Part shown: positions 45,935 to 55,200 of the stretch, piece after piece | Layout of the letters: every line of letters begins with the position of its first letter | How positions within the stretch are numbered: position 1 is the first letter of the stretch | Source of the DNA: Halomonas sp. CUBES01 | GTDB lineage: Bacteria > Pseudomonadota > Gammaproteobacteria > Pseudomonadales > Halomonadaceae | Length of the DNA: 64,000 nt | Assembly: GCF_020991005.1 (NCBI RefSeq) | Contig: NZ_JAJLLW010000006.1 | Span: 1-64,000, forward strand | Reading direction: 5' to 3' | The notes under the pieces: generated by a model | Database searches by the model: none | What the model saw: the letters and a program-made list of their open reading frames with translations, nothing else | What the model was told of the DNA's origin: nothing | Position numbers and translations under genes: made by a program

Positions 45935-48103
45935 ATGAGTGTTAGACGTTTCGTAGGCGCCAACAGTCGCGATGTGATGCGCCAGGTGCGTGAAGCGCTG
46001 GGCGAAGACGCCCTGATCGTGGCCAACCGTCGCACCGAAGGTGGCGTCGAGATTCTGGCCATGGCCGATGAGGCCGTCGACCATTTCGAGCCCTCACCGC
46101 CGCCGCCCAGTGAGCCGGCCTCAGCGCCGAAGGATCCGCTTGAATCCATGAGCGAGCGGTTACTACGCGAAATGCAGGATATGCGTTCGCTGCTGGCCAC
46201 CCAGCAGACCGATCGCCATTCGGTAGCGGCATCTACGGCCACCGGCAGCGATCGCTGGCGCCAACTGCTCTGTGGCGTGGGCTTCAGCGCCGAGCTGGCC
46301 GACGATATTCTGATCGACCTGCCGAGCGGACTCGCCTCGCCCAACGCCGACAGCGAGCAGGCGCTGGCCTGGCTGCGCGAGCGGCTGATGGCCAGGCTGT
46401 CGGTGCTCAAGGACGAGCCCGAGTTTTTCGATGAAACCGGCATCGTCGCCCTGGTGGGCCCCACCGGCGTCGGCAAGACGACCACTACCGCCAAGCTGGC
46501 GGCCCGCTTTGTCATGCGCCATGGCACGCGCCCCGTGGCGCTGGTAACCACCGACAGCTTTCGTATCGGTGCCCATGAGCAGCTGCGCATCTACGCGCGC
46601 CTGCTCGACATTCCCATGTACGCGCTGGACGCCGAACAACCCATCGATGACCTGCTGAGTCGCTTGCAGGGCAAGCAGTGGGTGATCATCGATACCGTGG
46701 GGATGAGCCAGCGCGACCAGCGGGTGATCGAGCAGATCGCTCATCTGCAGGGCGGTCGCTCCAAGGTCAGGCTGGTGCTGCTGCTCAACGCCGCCAGCCA
46801 GCCTGAAACCCTGGAGGAAGTGGTGCTGCGTTATCGACAGGCCGCTCGGGCCGCCGGCGCTGAGCTTGATGACTGCATCATCACCAAGCAGGATGAGGCC
46901 GGCCGGCTGGCGCCGATACTCGATATCGTCATGCGCCATGGCATGCGCGTGCTGTTTGGCGCCTACGGCCAGCAGGTTCCCGAGGATATGGCCCTGGCCG
47001 ACCCCGCCGCCCTGGTGGATCAGGCACTCGATAGCGCCGTGACCAGCACCACGAACGCCCCGGCCGCAACGGCACCGATCAGCATGCCGCGCTGGTCGCG
47101 GGATGTATTGGGGCAGGGGCGCCGCCTGTCGTCGCTGTTTGCCCGGCTGCGCGAACGCATGGTGGGCTTCGAGCGTCTCGAGGGCGTCTGGGACATCGCC
47201 AACCTGCCCGGCGTACTGCAGGATCAGCGCCTCGATGCGCTGCTCCAAGGCTACCCGCCGCCCCAGCGCATGCTGGGTATGGCCTGGTCGCCGCGGCGCA
47301 ACGAACGCGGCTGTGACTGGGCGATGCCCGATATCGGCCTGGATGCCGATGGCGCCTGGATGGCGCTGCCCTGGCTCCAGCACCGTCAGCCCGCTGGCTG
47401 GCAGCCGCGCATGGCCACCTTCAGCGAGCGCGACGGCGTCGCTGTTCACCTGCTGCCGGCATTACCCGACGGCGACACCCTGAGTTGGTTAGAGCACCAA
47501 TACCTGACCTGGGTCAGTCTGGCCCCCCCGGCATTGCGGGTACACTTGCACGGTGAACGCCATGCGCTGCGCCAGCTGTTTGCCGAAAGCACCCTCAATC
47601 ATCACGTCAAGGTGCGTTTTCGAGGCCAGCCAATGACGCTGTGGACTGCCTATGTCGAAGTCAGCGATGCAGCCGGGCGGGCGCTGCTCGCTTGGTACGG
47701 CGAAGTGCGCGACCCGGAAAGCGCCAAGGTGGTGACCCGCCGCTACTGGCTGACCCCCGCGCGTCTGGGCAATGACGTCTTGAGCCTGCTGGTGACCCAG
47801 CTGCAGAGCGAAGGGCTGGCAGCGCTGACGCGACGCGCCTGGCAGCAGTTGAAAGACGCCGACAGCGGCGAGGTCAGCCCCGAAGTGCGCTTGCTGATGG
47901 CCAGCGGCATCGCCGCAGTGGCGGGACATCTGGACTGTGCCGACGATGAAGCCGCCGTGACACTGCACAGCGATGTATTGAACCTGCTGTCAAGTCGGCG
48001 GCGTCGCCGTGACACGGCGCTGCTCGATGCGCTGGTCTATGCCTTCATGGCCCGGGACGCGATTCGCCAGCTGGGCAGCGTCAACCGTGAGGGCTTGACA
48101 TGA
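45935..48103 (+). CDS. flhF: FlhF SRP-type GTPase with large C-terminal extension
   Basis: A 722-aa protein. Residues 1-50 form the FlhF basic start (MSVRRFVGANSRDVMRQVREALGEDALIVANRRTEGGVEILAM), then a Pro-rich linker and an N domain. The G domain (~168-365) has P-loop GPTGVGKT (175-182), DSFRIGAHEQL, DTVGM (253-257) and TKQD (317-320). FlhF normally ends soon after this (about 370-500 aa). Here ~355 more residues follow (bases ~47,042-48,103) with no motif I recognise. FlhF sets the site of flagellar assembly. It overlaps the FlhG-like gene by 4 bases. Confidence 0.93.
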   Translation: MSVRRFVGANSRDVMRQVREALGEDALIVANRRTEGGVEILAMADEAVDHFEPSPPPPSEPASAPKDPLESMSERLLREMQDMRSLLATQQTDRHSVAASTATGSDRWRQLLCGVGFSAELADDILIDLPSGLASPNADSEQALAWLRERLMARLSVLKDEPEFFDETGIVALVGPTGVGKTTTTAKLAARFVMRHGTRPVALVTTDSFRIGAHEQLRIYARLLDIPMYALDAEQPIDDLLSRLQGKQWVIIDTVGMSQRDQRVIEQIAHLQGGRSKVRLVLLLNAASQPETLEEVVLRYRQAARAAGAELDDCIITKQDEAGRLAPILDIVMRHGMRVLFGAYGQQVPEDMALADPAALVDQALDSAVTSTTNAPAATAPISMPRWSRDVLGQGRRLSSLFARLRERMVGFERLEGVWDIANLPGVLQDQRLDALLQGYPPPQRMLGMAWSPRRNERGCDWAMPDIGLDADGAWMALPWLQHRQPAGWQPRMATFSERDGVAVHLLPALPDGDTLSWLEHQYLTWVSLAPPALRVHLHGERHALRQLFAESTLNHHVKVRFRGQPMTLWTAYVEVSDAAGRALLAWYGEVRDPESAKVVTRRYWLTPARLGNDVLSLLVTQLQSEGLAALTRRAWQQLKDADSGEVSPEVRLLMASGIAAVAGHLDCADDEAAVTLHSDVLNLLSSRRRRRDTALLDALVYAFMARDAIRQLGSVNREGLT

Positions 48104-48657
48104 GCGCTCAGGATCAAGCCGCCGGGCTGCGCAAATGGGCGGATCTGCAGCGTCAGCAGCGCGGCGATGAAGCGCCTCCCGAGGCGGTAGATGCCCCTGG
48201 GCCCATGGCCTATCAGGAGCCCATCGTGCCCGGCGCGGCCGCGATGACCCCGCCGGTGACCCCGCCGGCGCCCAAGACGCCTCTGATGGTGGTCGGCCTG
48301 CCCGCTGATGAACCGGCTCAGGTACGCAAGGTCAGCGCGCGTCTGGGTCAGTGGGCCGCCCTGGGGCGCGCCTGGGCCAAGGATCCCGCCGACTGGGATA
48401 TCCGGATCGTGATGCCGGACGCCCCAGCGCTTGCCGAGCTGAGTCAGACACATCGGCGCTGGGCGCTGTGGGTGAGCAGCGATGCCGAGGCATTCGGGCG
48501 CATGTATCATGTCGTCAAGCAGCTTCATCAGCACAATGGCCCGCAGCGCTTGCTGGCGCTCCACGAACCGCACCTGCCCAGGCAGGGGCTGTTGGAAAAC
48601 CTGCGCCAGGCGGCGGATCGCTATTTCGGGATCGAGCTGCTGCTGTTGGCCCGCTGA
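48100..48657 (+). CDS. FlhG-like remnant with FlhF-activator motif, no ATPase core
   Basis: A 185-aa protein in the place of flhG (fleN). It begins MSAQDQAAGLRKW. DQAAGLR (residues 5-11) matches the N-terminal motif by which FlhG stimulates FlhF GTPase. After a Pro/Ala-rich linker there is no Walker A (GKGGVGKT), no DxDxG and no other MinD nucleotide motif. Residues ~120-185 (WALWVSSDAEAFGRMYHVVKQL...LLENLRQAADRYFGIELLLLAR) resemble the end of a MinD/FlhG fold, with a TDAYxxIK-like helix then a FLxVxL-like strand. I read it as a shortened FlhG that keeps FlhF contact but cannot bind ATP. Function is inferred. Confidence 0.7.
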   Translation: MSAQDQAAGLRKWADLQRQQRGDEAPPEAVDAPGPMAYQEPIVPGAAAMTPPVTPPAPKTPLMVVGLPADEPAQVRKVSARLGQWAALGRAWAKDPADWDIRIVMPDAPALAELSQTHRRWALWVSSDAEAFGRMYHVVKQLHQHNGPQRLLALHEPHLPRQGLLENLRQAADRYFGIELLLLAR

Positions 48658-48722
48658 CCCCGGCGAAGGCCGGTAAAGCGACTAATAAACGAGGCTTATT
48701 CGCTCATGAAAAGGAATGAAGC

Positions 48723-49130
48723 ATGCTAGGCTGGTGGCGTCATGCAATGGGTCTTATGGTATTCGTCCTGGCTTTCGGCTCCATGGCGCAGGCGGCGCCC
48801 GGCAGCTGGGTCGCTCAGGTGCCGGGCCTACTGGTGACCATGAGCGACCGTGCCAGCCGCAGCGATGAGGTTCGCCCTCCCGCAGGCATGGTCGCGCAGT
48901 CGGCGGTTATCGGGCGTATCCAGTGGCAGTACCAGCATGCCCCGGGCGCCGCACTGCGGGCCTGGCTTTGCCATCCCGAGCGCTGCGTGGCCCTGTCCGG
49001 GATGCGCGGGGAAACCCGCGCCTTGTCCGGACTGAAGGCAACAACGCCGCTGCATTTTCAATTTGTGCTGCGGCCAGGACAGCGGCCCGTCAGCGTCAAA
49101 GGGCTGCAGATGATTATAAATTACCAGTGA
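48723..49130 (+). CDS. flhE: Flagellar protein FlhE
   Basis: A 135-aa secreted protein with a signal peptide (MGLMVFVLAFGSMAQAAPG, cleavage near residue 24). The mature part has SWVAQVPGLLVTMSDRA, two cysteines (C82, C87) and the C-terminal HFQFVLRPGQRPVSVKGLQMIINYQ, which match FlhE. FlhE is a periplasmic protein, usually directly after flhA in enterics, said to control export-gate proton leak. Here it is separated from flhA by flhF and the FlhG-like gene. Confidence 0.87.
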   Translation: MLGWWRHAMGLMVFVLAFGSMAQAAPGSWVAQVPGLLVTMSDRASRSDEVRPPAGMVAQSAVIGRIQWQYQHAPGAALRAWLCHPERCVALSGMRGETRALSGLKATTPLHFQFVLRPGQRPVSVKGLQMIINYQ

Positions 49131-49161
49131 GTCAAAGGTGGTTTAGCCGCGAGGCAATAGG

Positions 49162-49863
49162 ATGTACACAGCACAAGGCAGGATCAAACAAAGTGAGCTG
49201 ATGACGGAGTACATGCCACTGGTAAGACGTCAGGCCTTGACGCTGCAGGTCAGGTTACCCGCCAGCATCGAGCTGGACGACCTGATCCAGGCGGGCATGA
49301 TGGGGCTGCTGGAGGCGCTGGGCCGTTTCGATGCCACCCAGGGGGCTACCTTTGCGACGTTTGCCAGCCAGCGTATCCGCGGCGCCATGGTGGACGAGCT
49401 GCGCACCCGTGACTGGCTGCCGCGCAGTGTCCGACGCTCGGCCAGGGCCGTGGATGAAACCGTCCGGCGACTCGAGCAATCGCTGGGCCGCGCCCCTGAA
49501 GAGGGGGAGATCGCCGAGGCGCTGGCGATGTCGCTGGGGGACTATCAGCAGCTGCTCCACGATACCAACAGCGGTCAGCTACTGCCCTTTGAGGAACTGG
49601 TGGCCGACGGCGCCGAACCCTACAATCGCGAGATCGGGAGTTCGCCGTTCGACCACCTGCTTGATGCCCAGCAGCGGGAAACCCTGGAGGCCGCCATCGA
49701 GGCGCTCCCCGAGCGTGAAAAGCTACTGATGGCGCTTTACTATCAGGAAGAGCTGAACCTCAAGGAAGTCGGCGCCGTGCTTGGCGTCACGGAGTCACGC
49801 GTCTCCCAGTTGCACAGCCAGGCGGTCAGCCGCCTGCGCGCAAAGTTGAACGACTCGGCGTAG
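49162..49863 (+). CDS. fliA: Flagellar sigma-28 factor FliA
   Basis: A 233-aa sigma factor with regions 2, 3 and 4. Region 2 includes YMPLVRRQALTLQVRLPASIELDDLIQAGMMGLLEALGRFDATQGATFATFASQRIRGAMVDELR. Region 4 is LPEREKLLMALYYQEELNLKEVGAVLGVTESRVSQLHSQAVSRLR. It reads the late flagellar promoters; five targets can be seen in this window. It is held by FlgM (1442). Confidence 0.97.
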   Translation: MYTAQGRIKQSELMTEYMPLVRRQALTLQVRLPASIELDDLIQAGMMGLLEALGRFDATQGATFATFASQRIRGAMVDELRTRDWLPRSVRRSARAVDETVRRLEQSLGRAPEEGEIAEALAMSLGDYQQLLHDTNSGQLLPFEELVADGAEPYNREIGSSPFDHLLDAQQRETLEAAIEALPEREKLLMALYYQEELNLKEVGAVLGVTESRVSQLHSQAVSRLRAKLNDSA

Positions 49864-49940
49864 GTGTCTACCGCCGGCGGCGCAGCTTCCGGCCATGATG
49901 CTACTTTAACGCCTGGATTAATGCTTTAAGGAGCACCCCC

Positions 49941-50759
49941 ATGAACCCATCGACGCTGATTGGTATTCTCGCCAGCATACTGCTGCTGGTAAGCGTCCTG
50001 TTTTTTACCGCCGAGTCACCGGGGAGCTTCCTCAATGTGCCGGGGCTGGCGATCGTGGTGACCGGCACCCTTGCGGCCACCTTCATCAGCTACCCGCTCA
50101 AGGAAGTGCTGCGTGTCGTACGTCTCGTCGGGCTCGTATTCCGCCGTGAAAATACCTACGTGCGTGACGATATCAATGAGCTCGTGTCCATGTCGCGGCT
50201 GTGGTTCAAGGGCGATGTGCGCGCCGTCGAGCAGGAGCTTGAAAACACCCGCAATCCCTTCCTGCGAACCGGTATTCAACTGGTCATTGCCAACACCAAG
50301 GAAGACGAGATCTTCGACATGCTGCGCTGGCGCATTGCGCGCCTCAAGGCGCGAGAGCACGCCGAAGCGCAGATCTTTCGTACCATGGCGACCTATGCCC
50401 CGGCGTTCGGCATGATCGGCACGCTGGTGGGTTTGGTGAACATGCTCGAGGTCATGGACTCCGGCAACCTGGACGTGATCGGGCCGCGCATGTCCGTGGC
50501 GCTGCTGACCACCTTCTATGGCATCCTGCTGGCCAACCTGGTGTTCAAGCCGATTGCGGTGAAGCTTGAACGGCGTACCGAAGAGCGTCTGATTACCATG
50601 AACATGGTGCTGGAAGGCATTTCGCTGATCACCAAGCGCCGCCTGCCGTCGTTCATCGAAGAAACGCTCAATTCGTTTGTCGCCAACTATCACGACGAAA
50701 TCCGCGAGCCTGACGTCAAGAAGCCGCGTACCTCAACCAGCGCCGCCGCCAAAGGGTAG
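49941..50759 (+). CDS. motC: Second stator protein MotC (PomA-like)
   Basis: A 272-aa MotA-family protein, clearly different from MotA at 31507. It starts MNPSTLIGILASILLLVSVLFFTAESPGSFLNVPGLAIVVTGTLAATFISYP. The pore helices are MATYAPAFGMIGTLVGLVNMLEVM and MSVALLTTFYGILLANLVFKPIA. It resembles MotC and PomA of polar-flagellated gammaproteobacteria. AAGGAG is 8 bases before the ATG. It follows fliA. The coupling ion (H+ or Na+) cannot be decided from sequence by eye. Confidence 0.92.
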   Translation: MNPSTLIGILASILLLVSVLFFTAESPGSFLNVPGLAIVVTGTLAATFISYPLKEVLRVVRLVGLVFRRENTYVRDDINELVSMSRLWFKGDVRAVEQELENTRNPFLRTGIQLVIANTKEDEIFDMLRWRIARLKAREHAEAQIFRTMATYAPAFGMIGTLVGLVNMLEVMDSGNLDVIGPRMSVALLTTFYGILLANLVFKPIAVKLERRTEERLITMNMVLEGISLITKRRLPSFIEETLNSFVANYHDEIREPDVKKPRTSTSAAAKG

Positions 50760-50764
50760 TCACT

Positions 50765-51445
50765 ATGCTAGATGGGCATACGCGGCAAATGCTTGAGCCG
50801 CCGGTCACCGGCGGCGGGGACGAGGAAAGCTGGCTAACCAGCTATCTCGATGTGCTGACGCTGCTGATTACCCTGTTCGTGCTGCTCCTCTCGTTGGCCC
50901 CGCCTGGCGGCAACGACGAGGGTGCCGCCGGCAGTGTTGCCGAGGTGTCCCCTGGCGCCATTGAAGACCTTCCGCTGGCCACCCTGGCGGCCGGTATCCA
51001 GCCGCGACACAGCGGCGTGCAGCCGCGCTTTGATGGCATCAGCATTCCCGGTGTGGATGTTTCCCAGGGCCAGGAAGGCGTGACGCTGCGTATCAATGAG
51101 AGTCTGCTGTTCGACAGCGGGCGGGCACGGCTCACTGAGCAGGGTCGCGATCTGGTTGCCAGCCTGGTGGACGTGCTGAACGCCTTCGAAGGGCAGGTGT
51201 CGGTTGAGGGCCACACGGATAACGTGCCCATCTCTACCTCACGCTTTCCTTCCAACTGGGAGCTGTCATCGGCGCGGGCCATTGCGGTGGTGCGCCACCT
51301 GGAAAGCCTTGGGCTCGATGATTCCCGTATGCGGGCCGTCGGCTATGCCGATACCCAACCCATGGAGAGTAACGCAACGTCGCAGGGACGAGCCGCCAAC
51401 CGCCGCGTTGAACTGCTGCTGCGCCAGCGGTCAACGCAAGAATAA
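50765..51445 (+). CDS. motD: Second stator protein MotD (PomB-like)
   Basis: A 226-aa MotB-family protein with a single transmembrane helix (WLTSYLDVLTLLITLFVLLLSLA) carrying the ion-binding Asp29. A C-terminal OmpA-like domain (GQVSVEGHTDNVPISTSRFPSNWELSSARAIAVVRHLESLG...GYADTQP) anchors it to peptidoglycan. The linker is shorter than in MotB. It is 5 bases after motC, so the two form a second stator unit. Confidence 0.92.
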   Translation: MLDGHTRQMLEPPVTGGGDEESWLTSYLDVLTLLITLFVLLLSLAPPGGNDEGAAGSVAEVSPGAIEDLPLATLAAGIQPRHSGVQPRFDGISIPGVDVSQGQEGVTLRINESLLFDSGRARLTEQGRDLVASLVDVLNAFEGQVSVEGHTDNVPISTSRFPSNWELSSARAIAVVRHLESLGLDDSRMRAVGYADTQPMESNATSQGRAANRRVELLLRQRSTQE

Positions 51446-51473
51446 GCCAGCCCCTCGCCAGTATCAGCCGGTT

Positions 51474-52049
51474 TCATGACGCGTGCTTGCATTGTCGCTG
51501 CATGCGGGTCAGCGCCTGGCCGGCGCCCTCAAGGCTGAATGTCATGTACCAGGGATCCCGCTCGCCCTGGTCGAAGCCCAGAAAGATCTGTTCCCCGTCG
51601 CCCATGTCGGCGATCAGCTGATGGATATCGTCCAGGTAAAAATGCACGTAGAAACCGTCATCGGCGCGCTCGGTAATGAATTCGGCCACGCTGTAGACAC
51701 GCTCGCGTTCGTCGACGCGCAACCGGGCGGGCACCAGGTTGACCGTGCGACTTTCACCCTGGATTTCGCCCAGCGTCACGCGCATCTCCAGCCAGGGCAG
51801 GTCGCAAACCCCCGGGGTGGCGTTGACGCTCAGGGTGGCATCGGCGTAGCTGTGGGTTTCCACCGCGCGAAAATGCCGCTCGTCGCCAAGGGTTAATACC
51901 ATCGATTGCCAATGGTCGTGGCGCTGGTCGTCTGTCACGTTATACGAGACGGCGTGTGCTGACGGCAGCGACAGAAGCAGAGTCGTGCCGAGCGTTGCCC
52001 AGGCCAGTGCGGTGTAGAAGCGAGACGTTAACTGCATAAAAAGACCCAT
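51474..52049 (-). CDS. Periplasmic protein of unknown function
   Basis: A 191-aa protein I do not recognise. It has a signal peptide (FYTALAWATLGTTLLLSLPSAHA, cleavage near residue 33) and a beta-rich mature part with two cysteines (near 82 and 187) that could form a disulphide. It has no lipobox. It is convergent with motD and divergent from nrdJ. The ATG at 52049 or the one 4 codons later (52037) could be the start; neither has a strong ribosome site. No link to motility can be shown. Confidence 0.75.
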   Translation of the reverse strand: MGLFMQLTSRFYTALAWATLGTTLLLSLPSAHAVSYNVTDDQRHDHWQSMVLTLGDERHFRAVETHSYADATLSVNATPGVCDLPWLEMRVTLGEIQGESRTVNLVPARLRVDERERVYSVAEFITERADDGFYVHFYLDDIHQLIADMGDGEQIFLGFDQGERDPWYMTFSLEGAGQALTRMQRQCKHAS

Positions 52050-52241
52050 GGTAAGGAAAACCTTAGCCTATCGTCTGAGCGTTGGAGTCAAAAGACTAAG
52101 GCGCTGATTTTTCTATATATGGTAGAAAAAAAATAAAAAGGCAGCCGATGTAGTGCTGCGCCCAGGCTATACTTGATGCAGTTGACCCGTATAATCGCCC
52201 CGTCAAGCGCCATTTTGACCGCCGTTAAGGAGTTGCGCGAC

Positions 52242-55200
52242 ATGAGTACTGCCACCCAGGCCATGAACACGTCTAACGACGTACCGCTGCAGGCACCCTC
52301 TAAGGAAATCTGGGACGCCAAATACCGTCTCAAGGATCGCCATAGCCAACCGGTGGATCAGGACGTGGGCGCCACCTTCGAACGGGTGGCCAAGGCGCTG
52401 GCGGATGTGGAAGGCGACAACGCCGCGGAGTGGCTGCCCAGGTTTCGCTGGGCCCTGGAGCACGGGGCCATTCCCGCCGGGCGGATCCTCTCCAACGCGG
52501 GAGCGGAAGCCTACAAACCCGCGGTTAGCCTGATCAACTGCACGGTGTCGCGCACCATTCGCGATTCGATGCGCGATATTCTCGACTCCGTGGTAGACGC
52601 GGGGATGACGCTCAAGTCCGGTGCTGGCATCGGCTACGACTTTTCCACGCTGCGTCACAAGGGCGCCTTTGTGTTTGGCGCCGGTGCCGGTACCAACGGC
52701 CCCCTGGCGTTCATGGATATCTACGACAAGATGTGTTTTACCGTCGCCTCGGCGGGCGGTCGCCGCGGTGCGCAGATGGGCACCTTCGACGTTGGCCATC
52801 CGGACGTGCGCGAATTTATCCAGGCCAAGCGCGAAGCCGGGCGGCTGCGCCAGTTCAACTTGAGCCTGCTGATTACCGACGAGTTCATGGAGGCCGTGAA
52901 GTACAACGCCGACTGGCCGCTGGCCTTCCCGCTGCACCCCGGCGAGAAGGACGACGTCAGCGCCGAGGACATCATCTATCGCGACTGGCCGGTGGTCGAG
53001 GACGGCTACACGGTCGACGATGAGGGCCGCGTGGCCTGCCGCGTGGTCGAGGTCATCAAGGCGCGGGAGCTGTGGGACACCATCATGGCCTCGACCTACG
53101 ACTACGCGGAGCCCGGCTTTATCCTGATCGACCAGGTCAACCGCATGAACAACAACTGGTTCTGCGAAGATATCCGCGCCACCAATCCCTGTGTGACAGC
53201 GGATACTTGGATTCATACGTCGAAGGGGCCGCGTCAGGTTTCGCAGCTTATTGGCCAGCCTTTTACGGCAATCATTGATGGTCAAGCTTATCAAAGTGGC
53301 TCTGATGGCTTCTTTTTAACCGCTAAAAAGCCTGTGATTCGACTGCAAACGGCGGAAGGTTATGCGCTCAAGCTGACCAGTGACCATCGGGTGCGCCGTG
53401 TATCAGCTTTTACCAGGTATCGCACAGAAACCGAGTGGTGTGCCGCAGGCGATCTGCAGGCTGGTGATCGCGTGCTACTCAATGATCATCGCGATGCTCC
53501 CGAGTGGGGGGGCAGGCTTAATGAAGCACAGGGGTACCTGTTGGGGCTACTCGTCGGCGACGGCACGCTCAAAGCTGATAAAGCGGTTTTATCTGTGTGG
53601 CCGCAAGCAGCGGTTGCTAACGGTAGCGACAGCTTTTTCGGTAAGGGCGTCAGTTCCATAATGGCATTAGCAGAAGAGTCTGTAAGGAGCCAGTCTCATC
53701 GTGCGGATTTCGCAGGTTGGCACAAGGTAAGTGGCCGTAACGAATACCGGCTTTCAACCGCGGCACTGCGAAAGCTGGCAATAGAGATGGGCATGCAGCC
53801 CGGCAATAAGGCGATTACACCTGAGCTGGAGCAGGCGTCGTCGGACGGTTACGTTGGCTTTTTGCGTGGCTTTTTTGATGCAGATGGCTCGGTTCAAGGT
53901 GGTCAAGAAAAAGGGGTAAGTGTTCGTTTGGCGCAGTCCGACCTTGCCCGGCTTGAAGCTGTACAGCGCATGCTGCAGCGCCTAGGGGTTATCGCCACGC
54001 TGTATCAAGACAGGCGTAGTGCTGCACAGCGACATCTTCCGGATGGAAAGGGCGGGCACCGTGCTTATGACGCCTTGCCTCAACACGAATTAATGATCAG
54101 CGGTGATAACCTTCGGCGCTTTGCAAGCCTTATTGGTTTTGGCGATCAAGATAAGCAGGTGAAGCTGGAAAAATTACTAGGCAGTTATCAACGCGAGTTG
54201 AATCGTGAGCGCTTTGTGGCTCGGGTGGTGGGACATACAGAAGAAGGTGTCGAAGAGGTTTACGATGTCCAGATACCAGGGGTCAATACATTCGATGCTA
54301 ATGGCTTTCATGCACACAACTGTGGCGAACAGCCGTTACCACCAGAGGGCGCCTGCCTGCTGGGCTCGGTGAACCTGACCAAGTTCGTCATCGAGCCTTT
54401 CAGCGACACGCCGCGGTTCGACTGGGATCGCTACCGCAAGGTGGTGGCGATTTTCACACGCATGCTGGATAACGTGGTCGAGATTGCCGGCTTGCCGCTG
54501 CCCCAGCAGCAGCGCGAAATCGAAGCCAAGCGCCGCCATGGCATGGGGTTTCTGGGCCTGGGCTCGACCCTGACCATGCTCAAGATTCCCTACGGTTCCC
54601 AGGCGTCGCTGGCCTTCACCGAAGAAGTCAGCCGCCATCTGGCCATTGAAGGCTGGAAGCAGGCGCTGGAACTGTCCCGGGAAAAAGGCATGGCGCCGGC
54701 GCTCGCCGACGAGCACCTGATCACCCCGAAGATGATGCGCGAGCGTCCGCAGCTGGCCAATGACGGCTATGAGGTGGGCGATAAGGTGCCCGGGCGTATT
54801 CTCCACGCCCGCTACAGCCAGTACATGAACAAGGTGGCCGAGCTTGAACCCGAACTCGTGACGCAGCTCGCCGAACACGGGGCGCGCTTTACCCATCACA
54901 GTTCCATCGCGCCGACCGGCACGATTTCGCTGTCCATGGGCAACAACGCGTCCAACGGCATCGAGCCGTCGTTTTCGCACCGCTATTTCCGCAACATCAT
55001 CCAGTCGGGCAAGAAAACCAAGGAGCAGGTCGAGGTCGTGTCCTTTGAGCTTGCGGCTTACCGTCACTTCATTGCCGCCGATGCGGTGGACAGCGACCTG
55101 CCCGATTACTTCATCACTGCCGATGCGGTGACACCCGAGCAGCACGTGGCGGTTCAGGCCGCCGCCCAGCAGTGGATCGATTCGGCGATCTCCAAGACGG

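Noticed and set aside
52050..52241. Cobalamin riboswitch upstream of the B12-dependent nrdJ
   Set aside because: The gap is under 200 bases and I see no B12-box core or long conserved structure, only an AT-rich inverted repeat at 52108-52130 and a TATAAT box.
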